In this document: in pieces, positions 17,890 to 26,546 of the stretch | How the letters are laid out: every line of letters starts with the position of its first letter | How positions within the stretch are numbered: position 1 is the first letter of the stretch | Source: Candidatus Zixiibacteriota bacterium | GTDB lineage: Bacteria; Zixibacteria; MSB-5A5; JAABVY01 | Direction of reading: 5' to 3' | Length of the DNA: 64,000 bases | NCBI GenBank assembly: GCA_011056555.1 | Contig: DSEQ01000002.1 | Coordinates: 19,273-83,272, forward strand | Notes under the pieces: model-generated | Told to the model about the DNA's origin: nothing | The model's input: the letters and a program-made list of their open reading frames with translations, nothing else | The model's database searches: none | Program-made: the position numbers and the translations under genes

Positions 17890-19254
17890 TCAGCTGACTC
17901 CGACTTTGGATGATTTCATGACCCTGGAGGCAGCATCAACAAAAGCATCAAGCTCTTCTTTGGAACGTTTCTCGGTTACAGCAATCAAAAGATCATTGGT
18001 ACGATCGGGATAGAACCAGAAAAGCGGTATGCCTGCGAGAATTCCCTCTTTCTCCATCAAATTGATGAACTCCTCCGCAGCAATCGGAAGTCTGACTACA
18101 AATTCATTAAAGAAATTCCCTTGATAGACCAGCGAGACATTCGGTAGAACCGCCAGCTTGTCTGACAGGTAATGCGCCTTGCGCACAGACTCCGAGGCTG
18201 CTGTACTGATACCCTCCTCGCCCATCAAAGTCATATAAATGGTTGAGGCCAGCGCGCACAACGCCTGGTTGGTGCAGATATTCGAGGTCGCCTTGTCTCT
18301 TCTTATGTGCTGCTCGCGAGTCTGCAGGGTCAGCACATAACCTTTCCGGCCATCAGCATCCTCGGTACTGGCTGAAATTCTGCCGGGAATTTTACGCATG
18401 TACTTCTTTTGCGCCGCAAAATAACCTACATACGGTCCGCCGTAATTCAATCCGTTCCCGAAGACATGCATCTCCCCCACCGCAATATCGGCATCCGCCT
18501 CGCCCGGCGGTGTCAGAATTGTCAGCGCCATCGGATTGGCAACCACAACAAACATCGCTTTCTTGTCTTTTAGGTATGATCCGATGCTTTTGATATTTTC
18601 GATCAGCCCGAAAAAATTAGGCGACTGTACAATAACGCAGGCCGCATCATCAAAATCGATATCATTCAACTGGCTCATCTCAACCAGGCCTGAATCTTCT
18701 TTCAGTACCTGGATATCAAGATCGATTCCCGCGGTATAAGCATCAATCACAGCTTTATAGGCCGGATGAAGTCCCGGCGCCAGATATACTTTGTTCTTCC
18801 CGGTTTGATTCAGCGCCATCAGAACCGCTTCGGCTGTGGCCGAGGCACCGTCATACATGGAGGCATTGGCAATCTCCATGCCGGTCAACCGGCAAACCAG
18901 CGACTGGAACTCATAGATACTCTGCAGGGTTCCCTGCGAAACTTCGGCCTGGTAGGGTGTGTATGCGGTTAGGAATTCGGAACGGGAAATTATCGCATCA
19001 ACTCCCGCGGGAACGTAATGGTCGTACGCGCCACCTCCCATGAAACAGGTCATCTCAGATGAATCCTTGTTTTTTGCGGCAAGTTTGCGGAGAATGTTGA
19101 CCACTTCGAATTCAGGTTTGCCTTTATCGAGCGCAAGCGGCTTTTTTAATCTGAGGCTTTCGGGAATCTCCTCGATCAGCTCCTCGAATTTGGAGACCCC
19201 GATCTTTTTGAGCATATCATTGCGTTCAGATTCAGAGTTAGAAACATAGCTCAT
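17890..19254 (-). CDS. gcvPA: glycine dehydrogenase (decarboxylating) subunit 1
   Basis: N-terminal half of the split P-protein; pairs with GcvPB to decarboxylate glycine. The track start at 19302 adds 16 residues with no ribosome site. ATG 19254 has GGAG seven bases upstream and begins one base after the gcvH stop, giving 454 residues, the family norm. Conserved segments include FMGGGAYDHYVPAGVD, PYQAEVSQGTLQSIYEFQS and YDGASATAEAVLMAL near residues 80-165, and QTREQHIRRDKATSNICTNQ later. It lies between gcvH and the DUF2007 gene. Confidence 0.96.
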   Translation of the reverse strand: MSYVSNSESERNDMLKKIGVSKFEELIEEIPESLRLKKPLALDKGKPEFEVVNILRKLAAKNKDSSEMTCFMGGGAYDHYVPAGVDAIISRSEFLTAYTPYQAEVSQGTLQSIYEFQSLVCRLTGMEIANASMYDGASATAEAVLMALNQTGKNKVYLAPGLHPAYKAVIDAYTAGIDLDIQVLKEDSGLVEMSQLNDIDFDDAACVIVQSPNFFGLIENIKSIGSYLKDKKAMFVVVANPMALTILTPPGEADADIAVGEMHVFGNGLNYGGPYVGYFAAQKKYMRKIPGRISASTEDADGRKGYVLTLQTREQHIRRDKATSNICTNQALCALASTIYMTLMGEEGISTAASESVRKAHYLSDKLAVLPNVSLVYQGNFFNEFVVRLPIAAEEFINLMEKEGILAGIPLFWFYPDRTNDLLIAVTEKRSKEELDAFVDAASRVMKSSKVGVS

Positions 19255-19255
19255 T

Positions 19256-19636
19256 CTATTTCTCCACAAGCTCCTTGTATTTGTCAGCATCCAAAAGATC
19301 ATCCAGCTCAGTTGGATTCGAGAGCTTTATCTTTATCATCCAGCCGTCGCCGTAGCAATCCTGGTTGACCAAACCGGCCTCGTCCTCGAGCTTCTCGTTG
19401 ATCTCGACTATCTCACCGGAAACCGGTGTGTACAGTTCACTAACAGCTTTAACGGCCTCGATTGTTCCAAAAGCATCCATCTGCTTGAACTCTTCGCCGG
19501 CTTCGGGAAGTTCGACAAAGACAACATCGCCCAATTCGCCCTGAGCATAGTCGGTGATTCCGATCGTGGCCGTGTCGCCGTCAACCTTTACCCATTCATG
19601 CTCTTTGGAATATTTTAGATCCTTTGGAAAATCCAT
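19256..19636 (-). CDS. gcvH: glycine cleavage system H protein
   Basis: Lipoyl carrier that shuttles the aminomethyl group between P, T and L proteins. 126 residues, full length. The lipoylated lysine is Lys63 in [17 protein letters not shown]. The N-terminus [20 protein letters not shown] and the late [18 protein letters not shown] are family hallmarks. It follows accC closely (14 bases) and is followed by gcvPA (1 base), with an AGGAGGTAAC-type site ahead of its ATG. Confidence 0.97.
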   Translation of the reverse strand: MDFPKDLKYSKEHEWVKVDGDTATIGITDYAQGELGDVVFVELPEAGEEFKQMDAFGTIEAVKAVSELYTPVSGEIVEINEKLEDEAGLVNQDCYGDGWMIKIKLSNPTELDDLLDADKYKELVEK

Positions 19637-19650
19637 GTTACCTCCATTTT

Positions 19651-21018
19651 TTATTTAACTGCAGCTTCTTCCTTTTCTTTCCACCTGAATCCATCTATAT
19701 ATTTTGTCGAGTACACTCCCGACTGAAATACCGGATCCTCAATAACCGACCGGTGAAATGGTATTGTGGTCGGAATGCCCTCGATGATAAACTCCTCCAG
19801 GGCGCGTTTCATCTTCATTATGGCGTCATCACGATCCTTCGCATGGGTGATCAGTTTGGCGATCATTGAGTCATAAAAGGGCGGGATCACGTATTTTGAA
19901 TAGGCATGAGTATCGACGCGAATGCCATGCCCCCCGGGAGTATGAAAGGAGGTTATCTGGCCCGGGGCGGGACGGAAATTGTTCATGGGGTCCTCGGCAT
20001 TGATGCGGCACTCGATGGCGTGCCCCTTGAACCTGATATCCTCCTGGCGTACTTCCATCTTTTCACCGGCGGCAATCAGGAGCTGATTGCGAATCAGGTC
20101 AACATCGGTAACCTCCTCGGTGACCGGATGCTCCACCTGGATACGGGTGTTCATCTCCATGAAATAAAAACTGCCGTCCTCATCGAATAGAAACTCAACC
20201 GTCCCGGCGTTATAATACCCGGCTGCAATCGCGCCATTGATGGCCGCTTCACCCATCTTCTTGCGAGTCTCTTCATCCAGGGCGGGCGAGGGCGATTCCT
20301 CGATTAGCTTCTGGTGACGTCTCTGGATTGTGCAGTCGCGTTCGCCCAGATGAATGGTGTTGCCTTGCCGGTCGGCCAATATCTGTATTTCGATATGGCG
20401 CGGCTGGGTTACGTATTTTTCGATATAAACTTCGGGATTGTTGAAGGCCGCCCCGGCTTCCATACGGGCGGTATTAAAGGCCGACTTGAGCTCCTCCTTA
20501 CGGGTTACCACACGCATCCCGCGTCCGCCTCCTCCTGCGGAGGCTTTGATGATTACCGGATAGCCGATCTCCTCGCAAATACTTTCGGCCTCGGGCAAAG
20601 TGGGTACAATGCCCTCCGAGCCGGGCACGACCGGAACACCCGCCTCACGCATCAGGCGTTTGGCAGTGGCCTTGTCGCCCATCATGCGCATCGATTCCGG
20701 CGAGGGCCCGATGAAGGTCAGGCCGCAGGACTCACAGATTTCCGCAAAATCGGCATTTTCCGCCAGGAAGCCGTAGCCGGGATGTATTGCGTCGCAATTA
20801 GTTACCTCGGCGGCTGAAATTATTCGTTTAACGTCCAGATAGGACTGGTTGGAGGGTGGTGGGCCGATACAGACCTCTTCGTCGGCAAAGCGCACATGCA
20901 GGCTGTCCAGGTCGGCCTCGGAGTAGACCGCTACGGTCTTGACGCCCATCTCCTTGCAGGCCCTTATAATCCTGAGTGCTATTTCGCCTCTGTTGGCTAT
21001 AAGTATTTTCTTAAACAT
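19651..21018 (-). CDS. accC: acetyl-CoA carboxylase biotin carboxylase subunit
   Basis: ATP-grasp enzyme that carboxylates the biotin on AccB. 455 residues, full length: N-terminal [20 protein letters not shown], glycine-rich [13 protein letters not shown] around residue 165, catalytic [16 protein letters not shown] around 290. accB is unlinked (about 5 kb upstream at 26 kb), separated by repeats and plus-strand genes, whereas accB-accC is a tight pair in most bacteria. Here accC instead leads the gcv genes. Confidence 0.96.
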   Translation of the reverse strand: MFKKILIANRGEIALRIIRACKEMGVKTVAVYSEADLDSLHVRFADEEVCIGPPPSNQSYLDVKRIISAAEVTNCDAIHPGYGFLAENADFAEICESCGLTFIGPSPESMRMMGDKATAKRLMREAGVPVVPGSEGIVPTLPEAESICEEIGYPVIIKASAGGGGRGMRVVTRKEELKSAFNTARMEAGAAFNNPEVYIEKYVTQPRHIEIQILADRQGNTIHLGERDCTIQRRHQKLIEESPSPALDEETRKKMGEAAINGAIAAGYYNAGTVEFLFDEDGSFYFMEMNTRIQVEHPVTEEVTDVDLIRNQLLIAAGEKMEVRQEDIRFKGHAIECRINAEDPMNNFRPAPGQITSFHTPGGHGIRVDTHAYSKYVIPPFYDSMIAKLITHAKDRDDAIMKMKRALEEFIIEGIPTTIPFHRSVIEDPVFQSGVYSTKYIDGFRWKEKEEAAVK

Positions 21019-21090
21019 GGCGGAAAAGTATAAATATCAACACTCTTTGGCAAGCTAATTCTTGGGAAATGCAAGGAGTGTACTATTGGT

Positions 21091-21175
21091 CGTCATTGCG
21101 AGGAGCGAAGCGACGTGGCAATCTCACAGTTTATTCCATGAACCAATCTGTGAGATTCCCACTCCTCACCGGCCT
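21091..21175. repeat. GTCATTGCGAGGAGCGAAGCG-type palindromic repeat
   Basis: Begins with GTCATTGCGAGGAGCGAAGC, a repeat start I recognise from many environmental genomes, then TGGCAATCTCACAG and, 18 bases on, CTGTGAGATT-CCCA as an inverted copy, so the element folds on itself. AATCTCACAG occurs again at about 21203. Probably a non-autonomous REP/MITE-like element. Confidence 0.65.
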
Positions 21176-21290
21176 TCGGCCGATTCGGGGATGGGGCACC
21201 CGCAATCTCACAGCCTTTGTAGATCAAGCCCCGTCAAAGGTCTGGCCGGCAGCCTTAAGGGGCTTGACGAGGTTATTGGGAAATGGAATT

Positions 21291-21317
21291 GTCAATTCCC
21301 TTCAGGAATTGACCTAC
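21291..21317. repeat. short hairpin of the GTCAA...TTGACCTAC family
   Basis: GTCAATTCC and GGAATTGAC (9-base perfect arms, 21291-21299 and 21305-21313) are followed by CTAC. The outer GTCAA and TTGACCTAC match the R1 copies below while the inner stem differs with compensating changes. Confidence 0.6.
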
Positions 21318-21410
21318 AGTCTTTGATTCGTGCCGGGCGTACGTCTCGTGCGCACAGAAATCGCAGGGCATGATCCCTGTGATCATGCCAATCCAAATCA
21401 TCCCGGGTGC

Positions 21411-21480
21411 CGCCGACAAACTCGTTTGTCGGCGATCTCTCGAATCAAGCATCCGCCACAAATCAAGTTTGTGGCGGGCA
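21411..21480. repeat. two perfect short hairpins
   Basis: CGCCGACAAA-CTCG-TTTGTCGGCG (21411-21434) and CGCCACAAA-TCAAG-TTTGTGGCG followed by GGCA (21454-21480). They share their outer bases but differ inside in a base-pair preserving way. Confidence 0.6.
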
Positions 21481-21669
21481 CCCTAAATTCAGCGCAGAGC
21501 AGAGGATGTACTCCGCGCACGATAAATATACTTATGTGGGCGCTAAGTTCCCTAACCTGACGCCCTAATCGCAGGATTGGGAATCCCGGCGGTACATGAT
21601 AAGAATTTATGTCAAAGAATCCCACCCCTCGCTGGCTCTCAGCCTGTTCGGGATGGGGCACCTGAGCGA

Positions 21670-21788
21670 CTTTTGACGGAAGTGGTAATCTCATGGTTCA
21701 TCTTTATACCAAATATGGAGATTCCCACGTCGATCATAATCCGAGATTATGATCTCCTCGGAATGACGATTCAAATAACTTGGATCCC
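21670..21788. repeat. R2 repeat, copy 1
   Basis: About 120 bases that match 24580-24699 with few changes: starts GACTTTTGAC, then GAAGTGG, AATCTCATGGTTCATCTTTA, GAGATTCCCACGTCGATCAT, an ATCATAAT/ATTATGAT inverted pair, and CTCCTCGGAATGACGATT. The end GGAATGACG resembles the complement of CGTCATTGC-type repeat starts. Confidence 0.75.
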
Positions 21789-21844
21789 TTCAAAGGATCT
21801 GAATCCTATCATAACGCAGAAATTTATTTCCGGAGAAATCGTCC

Positions 21845-21898
21845 GTCAAAAGTCTCTGACTTTTGACAGTGTCAAATCTAACAGAGATTTGACCTACG
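21845..21898. repeat. R1 double hairpin, copy 1
   Basis: GTCAAAAGTC-TCT-GACTTTTGAC, then AGT, then GTCAAATCT-AACAG-AGATTTGAC and CTAC. Two adjacent near-perfect hairpins; other copies at 22816 and 24738. Confidence 0.75.
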
Positions 21899-21909
21899 GG
21901 GCTGCCTTT

Positions 21910-22638
21910 CTATTCTTTTTCCTCGCTGACAGCCTGCTCAACTACATAGCGGCCATCATCTTTATTAAGTATCAAGGTCTTCTGAAAATTCAGGATGTCC
22001 ACAATGATCTTTGTCTCTGCAAGCTGCAAAGCCGAATCGCACACAACCAATGCCTCATCAAACTGTCTGGCCCTTCTCAAGATGTCCACAAGAAGTGTCA
22101 GTCTGTTTTCTCTATCAGTCGGCGTCTCGGATTCATCTGGCTTAACCATCTTGAACAACCTTGCGGCATTCAGACGGCAATTCACACTATTGCCACCCCA
22201 GTCATCACAATCCCAGGCAGCATGCAGACATGCCCAGGCCGCCTCCTTGTACATCTCATTTTTCTCCAACAGGAATGCATGAGAAAGAAAATCCCTGGCC
22301 AAAGGCGGGTACAGAGTATCAGCACGAATGGTCTTATATTCCTCGGTCCCTATCAGCTCCCGGGCATTTTCAAGTTCTTCATCCACACTGCCCGCACAAT
22401 AACCGCAATCAGGACAGCAGTTGACCCAATACATCATCGTTGACCTTTGCATCTCCGGCGGACGGGTATCCAGATCCATTGACCCGAAAGTATTAGTCGA
22501 TGATATCTTCCGCTGTTTGACCTTATTCCCGCACACAGAACATTCAACCTCGACTTCATAAGTAGTGGTAGCAAATGCACATGAACCAAGAAAGACAAAT
22601 AGAATGCTCAATATGTCGATAGTTAGAAATAACTTCAC
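21910..22638 (-). CDS. secreted DUF2225-like zinc-ribbon/TPR protein
   Basis: A 242-residue protein with a signal peptide (LTIDILSILFVFLGSCAFA). The mature N-terminus has VECSVCGNKVKQRKIS and later YWVNCCPDCGYCAG, two Cys pairs that would form a zinc ribbon, in the arrangement of DUF2225 proteins. The rest is helical and TPR-like, ending with LVVCDSALQLAE-type helices. It is a distant paralogue of the 401-residue DUF2225 protein at 48948. It stands alone, flanked by repeat DNA on both sides; no obvious partner. Function unknown. Confidence 0.7.
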   Translation of the reverse strand: MKLFLTIDILSILFVFLGSCAFATTTYEVEVECSVCGNKVKQRKISSTNTFGSMDLDTRPPEMQRSTMMYWVNCCPDCGYCAGSVDEELENARELIGTEEYKTIRADTLYPPLARDFLSHAFLLEKNEMYKEAAWACLHAAWDCDDWGGNSVNCRLNAARLFKMVKPDESETPTDRENRLTLLVDILRRARQFDEALVVCDSALQLAETKIIVDILNFQKTLILNKDDGRYVVEQAVSEEKE

Positions 22639-23110
22639 GGCCCTACTCCATTTATTCAGATGAGAGTTTTGTCTTCAGTCTGTTTCCCACATTCCACCCT
22701 TTCAAATGAGGGATGCGATCATCATAAATAAAATAGCAAAATAGAGCATCATTGCAAGCAGTTTATCCTCAAGACGGCGGAAGACCGATTTCGTTCAGTA
22801 AACTCGCCGTGACTGGTCAAAAGTCTGTGGCTTTTGACAGTGTCAAATCTCACAGAGATTTGACCTACGAGGCTGGAGTCGAAACTTAATGTAGTCCGAT
22901 TAGGCTTGCATAAATGCATTAATGCAAGTTTGGAAATTGCAATATTGCATGATATGTTTGCAGATAACCGAAGAATCGTTATCTGACTACTGCACGTAAT
23001 CCCTTTATATCCATCAGGTTAGATATATTATACACAATTATTGCATATTTCGGCACGATTTATGAGATATAATTGGTTTGGAATGGCTCTGAAATTTAAG
23101 GAGGTTCATT
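22639..23110. other. 470-base intergenic stretch with an R1 repeat and an AT-rich palindrome
   Basis: No gene seen. Contains the R1 copy at 22816 and a near-palindrome CTTGCATAAATGCATTAATGCAAG-like segment around 22911-22935 with two mismatches, which could be an operator. TATAAT occurs near 23068 ahead of the 62-residue gene, without a clear -35. Confidence 0.5.
22816..22870. repeat. R1 double hairpin, copy 2
   Basis: GTCAAAAGTC-TGTG-GCTTTTGAC and GTCAAATCTC-ACA-GAGATTTGAC followed by CTACGAGGCT. The second hairpin is a perfect 10-base stem. Confidence 0.75.
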
Positions 23111-23299
23111 ATGAATACAAAGAGCAAAAATCCCGCGCTGGGTAACGGAATCTATCATCCGGGCGCAAGGCCAATGGTGGTCTATTCGGATGATGAAGGA
23201 TGCATGTGGCTTTGCGATAAGGGCACTGATCCCGAAAGAGGTCTCCACGAGCAGGGCTGCTGGAGATGCAGGGATCTGGCTTTCACACGCAACGATTAA
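23111..23299 (+). CDS. small cysteine-containing hypothetical protein (62 residues)
   Basis: ATG is preceded by a strong AAGGAGG site seven bases upstream, and a terminator-like hairpin follows, so this small ORF looks genuine. The product has four cysteines in the C-terminal half (GCMWLCDKG and GCWRCRDLA), a possible small metal-binding fold, and no membrane span. I do not recognise the family. It stands alone between repeat DNA and osmC. Confidence 0.6.
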   Translation: MNTKSKNPALGNGIYHPGARPMVVYSDDEGCMWLCDKGTDPERGLHEQGCWRCRDLAFTRND

Positions 23300-23369
23300 A
23301 GGGCACGACCCGTAAGGATAGCAATGTGGTAAAGGGTTTCAAGGCTTGGCAATGAAACCTGTGAACGGT

Positions 23370-23396
23370 CGCCATCATTTGATGGCGGCTTGTTCT
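23370..23396 (+). terminator. probable terminator of the 62-residue gene
   Basis: CGCCATC-ATTT-GATGGCG is a 7-base-pair stem followed by GCTTGTTCTT. It lies 70 bases after the stop codon. The T-tract is modest. Confidence 0.6.
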
Positions 23397-23505
23397 TAAT
23401 TGCCTTAATAACGTATTTTTTCCCTGCTTCTTTCATAAAATTCCATATTATTGACTTGGTTTAGCATTTATAAGTCATAACTCAATTCTTGGGGAGAGAT
23501 GAGAG

Positions 23506-23922
23506 ATGAAGGTCAAAATAAGGCAGATTGACGGCATCGCGCTGGCGGCTGCGGGAGATACAAATCACTGGGTAACTATGGACGGACCGGAAGATTTCGG
23601 GGGGCACTCGGCTGGGTCGCGTCCCATGGAACTGCTCTTGATGTCGCTGGGGAGCTGTACAGCCATGGATGTCCTTTCCATCCTGCAGAAAAAGCGGGTC
23701 AAGCTCGATGATTTTCAAATGGAGGTCGAAAGCGAGAGGGCCGAAGAACATCCCAAAGTGTTCACCGAAATCAAATTGCACTTCATATTCGTCGGAAAAG
23801 GGATCCGTCAAAAAGATGTTGAACGGGCCATAGAGCTGAGCACAGACAAATATTGTCCTGCAACTGCTATGCTGAAAAAGAGCGTGAAGATCACAAACGA
23901 TTATAAAATTATAGAAGGTTAA
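23506..23922 (+). CDS. OsmC family peroxiredoxin-like protein
   Basis: 138 residues of the OsmC/Ohr fold. The two conserved cysteines are in LMSLGSCTAMDVLSIL (about residue 50) and KYCPATAMLKK (about 120), as in OsmC-type hydroperoxide reductases. FGGHSAGSRPMELLL and the central VESERAEEHPKVFTEIKLHF are also typical. The start has GGGGAG upstream. The methyltransferase gene follows 14 bases after the stop, so the two probably form a unit. Confidence 0.9.
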   Translation: MKVKIRQIDGIALAAAGDTNHWVTMDGPEDFGGHSAGSRPMELLLMSLGSCTAMDVLSILQKKRVKLDDFQMEVESERAEEHPKVFTEIKLHFIFVGKGIRQKDVERAIELSTDKYCPATAMLKKSVKITNDYKIIEG

Positions 23923-23936
23923 ACAGGATTAATCTC

Positions 23937-24581
23937 ATGCCCGGCAGCCAGCCGTTTGATAAATATGCAGAGCAGTACGATGACTGGTTTGAACAAAACC
24001 ACATCGCTTATGAGACCGAATTGAAAGCAGTAAAGCATTTCCTGCCTGATAGCGGGACCGGTCTTGAGACCGGGGTCGGCACCGGAAGGTTCGCGGGACC
24101 TCTGGGCATAAAGAATGGACTGGAACCATCAAAGAGTATGCGGGCAATCGCCAAAGAACGCGGAATCGATGCAGTCGATGGCCGGGCCGAGAAACTGCCA
24201 TATAATGACGGTGAATTCGATTACGTTTTGATGGTCACGGTTATATGCTTTCTCGATGATGTTCGTATCGCTCTGGACGAAGCCCGACGTGTCCTGAATG
24301 ATGGCGGTATCATTGTTATTGGATTCATCGATCGGGAAAGCCCGTTGGGTCAAATGTATGAGAAACATAAAAATGAAAATGAATTTTATAAACACGCCGT
24401 CTTCTACTCTGCAGATGAGATAGGTCATTTATTGGAAGAAGCCGGATTTGAGAATCTGCAATTTGTCCAGACAATCTTCAACAATCCCTCCGAGATTAAC
24501 GAAATCGAAGAGATAAAACCCGGTCATGGCCAGGGGGGCTTTGTTGTGGTGAAAGCCGAGAAGCATGTAAAAAGGCTGTGA
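23937..24581 (+). CDS. SAM-dependent class I methyltransferase
   Basis: 214 residues of the Methyltransf_11 type: FDKYAEQYDDWFEQN at the start, TGLETGVGTGRFAGPLG as the SAM-binding motif I (about residue 40-55), then DGRAEKLPYNDGEFDYVLMVT and a predicted post-motif (EARRVLNDGGIIVIGFID). Substrate unknown. It follows osmC closely. The stop codon TGA is itself the first part of the R2 repeat (TGTGACTTTTGAC), so the repeat reaches right up to, or has replaced, the original gene end. Confidence 0.88.
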   Translation: MPGSQPFDKYAEQYDDWFEQNHIAYETELKAVKHFLPDSGTGLETGVGTGRFAGPLGIKNGLEPSKSMRAIAKERGIDAVDGRAEKLPYNDGEFDYVLMVTVICFLDDVRIALDEARRVLNDGGIIVIGFIDRESPLGQMYEKHKNENEFYKHAVFYSADEIGHLLEEAGFENLQFVQTIFNNPSEINEIEEIKPGHGQGGFVVVKAEKHVKRL

Positions 24582-24699
24582 CTTTTGACCGAAGTGGCAA
24601 TCTCATGGTTCATCTTTATTTCAAATACAGAGATTCCCACGTCGATCATAATCAAAGATTATGATCTCCTCGGAATGACGATTTAAATGACCGGATTCC
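24580..24699. repeat. R2 repeat, copy 2
   Basis: Second copy of the R2 element seen at 21670, same orientation, with small changes and the same internal ATCATAAT...ATTATGAT dyad. It starts within the methyltransferase stop codon. Confidence 0.75.
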
Positions 24700-24737
24700 T
24701 GTGGTAATATAGATCCTTCTTTGAAGGAAATTCGTAG

Positions 24738-24790
24738 GTCAAAAGTCTTTGACTTTTGACAGTGTCAAATCTCACAGAGATTTGACCTAC
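24738..24790. repeat. R1 double hairpin, copy 3
   Basis: GTCAAAAGTC-TTT-GACTTTTGAC, AGT, GTCAAATCTC-ACA-GAGATTTGAC, CTAC. Both hairpins are perfect. Together with R2 this reproduces the order R2 then R1 seen at 21670-21898. Confidence 0.75.
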
Positions 24791-24857
24791 TGACTGGCCG
24801 TTATTGACTTTATCCACACGCGGAGCACGCGAGGGTACTCCGCGCACAAGATTTTTC

Positions 24858-25970
24858 TTACGCGTCTGATCTTTCGAATTCATTCCAGCCGCGGTCGGAT
24901 GAGGCGGTGATGCCCTTGAGGCGTAAATCGAAGTCCTCGGGATTGGTCGCCTGCGTCATCGCTTCCTCGTACGATATCGCACCCTGGCGATATAGTTTCA
25001 TGATCGACTGGTCGAAGGACTGCATGCCATACTGAATACCGCCCGACTCCACCAAATCCATAATATCCATAGTCTTCTCCGGGGATATCAGGCATTCACG
25101 GATTGAAGCGGTCCCGATCATCACCTCCACCGCCGGAACTCGTCCGGCACGGTCCGACCGCGCCAGGAGCCTCTGGCAAACGATCGCCTTCAAGGTACCC
25201 GCCAGGAGCAGGCGCACCTGCTGATGCTGGTGGGGCGGGAAGAAGGATATAATTCGAGAGATTGTCTCCACGGTATTCATGGTATGCAATGTGGTCAGCA
25301 CAAAGTGACCTGTGTCAGCGGCCGCCAGCGCAGTCGACATCGTATCGGCGTCACGAATCTCGCCGATCAGAATGGTGTCGGGATCCTGACGGAAAGCATG
25401 ACGCAGGGCCGATCCGAACGAGGGCGTATCCCCTCCCACCTCACGCTGCGAGATAATACATTCCTTGTCACGGTAGATATACTCGATCGGATCCTCGACA
25501 GTCAGGACATTATCTTTCCTGGTCGAATTGATATGCTCGATCATCGCCGCCAATGTGGTCGATTTACCCGAACCGGTGGTTCCGGTTACGATCACAAGTC
25601 CGCGTCTATTCTCCGCAATCTTCTGAATAATAGGCGGAAGATTGAGTTCCTCGAATGTCGGCACGGTGGTATTGACAGCACGAAGCGCGATACCGATGGT
25701 GCCTCTCTGGCGGAAAAGATTGATCCTGAAACGTCCCAGTTTGGCAACCGACAATGCCAGATCCATCTCATTTCGAGCCAGAAATCTTTTTTGCTGTTCA
25801 GGCTTTAGAATCTGATTGAGGATATCATTCATATCCTCTTTGGTAAGCGCCGGCGTATTAAGCGGGGTCAGAACACCGTCAATCCTCAACGTGGGACGAA
25901 TCCCCACCCTGAGATGTAAATCGGAGGAACCCTTGGAAAGCATCTCCACCAGCATCTGGCGCAGATTCAT
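24858..25970 (-). CDS. PilT-like type IV pilus retraction ATPase
   Basis: Secretion-type ATPase of the PilT/PilU group, 370 residues. N-terminal PAS-like domain contains GSSDLHLRVGIRPTLRIDG; Walker A GTTGSGKSTT is near residue 135; TVEDPIEYIYRDKECIISQREVG, Walker B ILIGEIRDADT and LHTMNTVETISRII follow. The usual AIRNLIRE motif is diverged here (ASIRECLIS). ATG 25970 sits six bases after AAGGAGG and is preferred over the GTG at 25976. It follows accB after 36 bases, so it is probably co-transcribed. No other pilus genes are in the window. Confidence 0.9.
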   Translation of the reverse strand: MNLRQMLVEMLSKGSSDLHLRVGIRPTLRIDGVLTPLNTPALTKEDMNDILNQILKPEQQKRFLARNEMDLALSVAKLGRFRINLFRQRGTIGIALRAVNTTVPTFEELNLPPIIQKIAENRRGLVIVTGTTGSGKSTTLAAMIEHINSTRKDNVLTVEDPIEYIYRDKECIISQREVGGDTPSFGSALRHAFRQDPDTILIGEIRDADTMSTALAAADTGHFVLTTLHTMNTVETISRIISFFPPHQHQQVRLLLAGTLKAIVCQRLLARSDRAGRVPAVEVMIGTASIRECLISPEKTMDIMDLVESGGIQYGMQSFDQSIMKLYRQGAISYEEAMTQATNPEDFDLRLKGITASSDRGWNEFERSDA

Positions 25971-26006
25971 ACACACCCTCCTTGATGCAAATTCGATTTT
26001 GTTTTC

Positions 26007-26528
26007 TTAAGCTACAGGCTCAACAAGGAAAAGTGTCTGTCCGAATTCGACCGGCTGAGCGTTTTCCACCAGGCGTTTAACAACACGTCCCGAAATCTCC
26101 GACTCAATTTCATTCATCAGTTTCATGGCCTCGACAATACAGACCACAGTTCCTTTTTGAATTGTGTCGCCGACTTCCACATAGGGCGGAGCATTCGGCT
26201 CCGGCGCCATGTAAAATGTCCCCACCATGGGTGACTTAATCGGTACGTATTTATCATCGGCAGATTCCGCCGTCTCTGCAACCTCCGGGGCAGATTCTTT
26301 TTGCCTCGGAACCGCCTGCGGCGTGGGAGGGGGTGTGCTTTCGGATTTGGGAGGTGACGCGGGCACAAAGACCTCGGTCAATGCGCCCTCTGATGAATGG
26401 CCATTTCGCGAACCGGGAGCATAACGCTTGGTAATCTTTACCCTGCGCCCCCAGCTGGAAACCTCGAGCTGGGCGATATCAGATTCCTCGACCAGCTTGA
26501 CCAGCTTTCTAATCATTGACTCCAACAT
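26007..26528 (-). CDS. accB: acetyl-CoA carboxylase biotin carboxyl carrier protein
   Basis: Carries the biotin arm between AccC and the carboxyltransferase. The N-terminal helix IRKLVKLVEESDIAQLEV is typical; a Pro/Ser-rich linker leads to the C-terminal biotinyl domain with CIVEAMKLMNEIESE, in which the MKM-type lysine is biotinylated (here MKL). Start choice is uncertain: GTG 26537, ATG 26528 and ATG 26516 are all in frame; I take ATG 26528. It follows the aminopeptidase gene closely. The neighbouring gene downstream is pilT-like, not accC. Confidence 0.93.
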   Translation of the reverse strand: MLESMIRKLVKLVEESDIAQLEVSSWGRRVKITKRYAPGSRNGHSSEGALTEVFVPASPPKSESTPPPTPQAVPRQKESAPEVAETAESADDKYVPIKSPMVGTFYMAPEPNAPPYVEVGDTIQKGTVVCIVEAMKLMNEIESEISGRVVKRLVENAQPVEFGQTLFLVEPVA

Positions 26529-26546
26529 GATAACCACTCACCACCT

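Larger units (their letters stand above)
21019..21909. other. 890-base non-coding accessory stretch rich in palindromic repeats
   Basis: No credible gene on either strand. The ORF on plus at 21577-22443 is composed of repeat sequence and an antisense shadow of the minus-strand gene at 21910. The stretch holds a GTCATTGCGAGG-type element, several perfect short hairpins and copies of two repeat families listed separately. Confidence 0.8.

Noticed and set aside
21091-21900. Possible CRISPR array
   Set aside because: Repeats are palindromic, of different families, and without regular spacers; no cas genes are present.
21577-22443. 288-residue plus-strand ORF
   Set aside because: Its first half runs through R1/R2 repeats and its second half is antisense to the DUF2225-like gene with better coding features.
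24683-24883. 66-residue minus-strand ORF
   Set aside because: Made of R1 repeat sequence and has no ribosome site.
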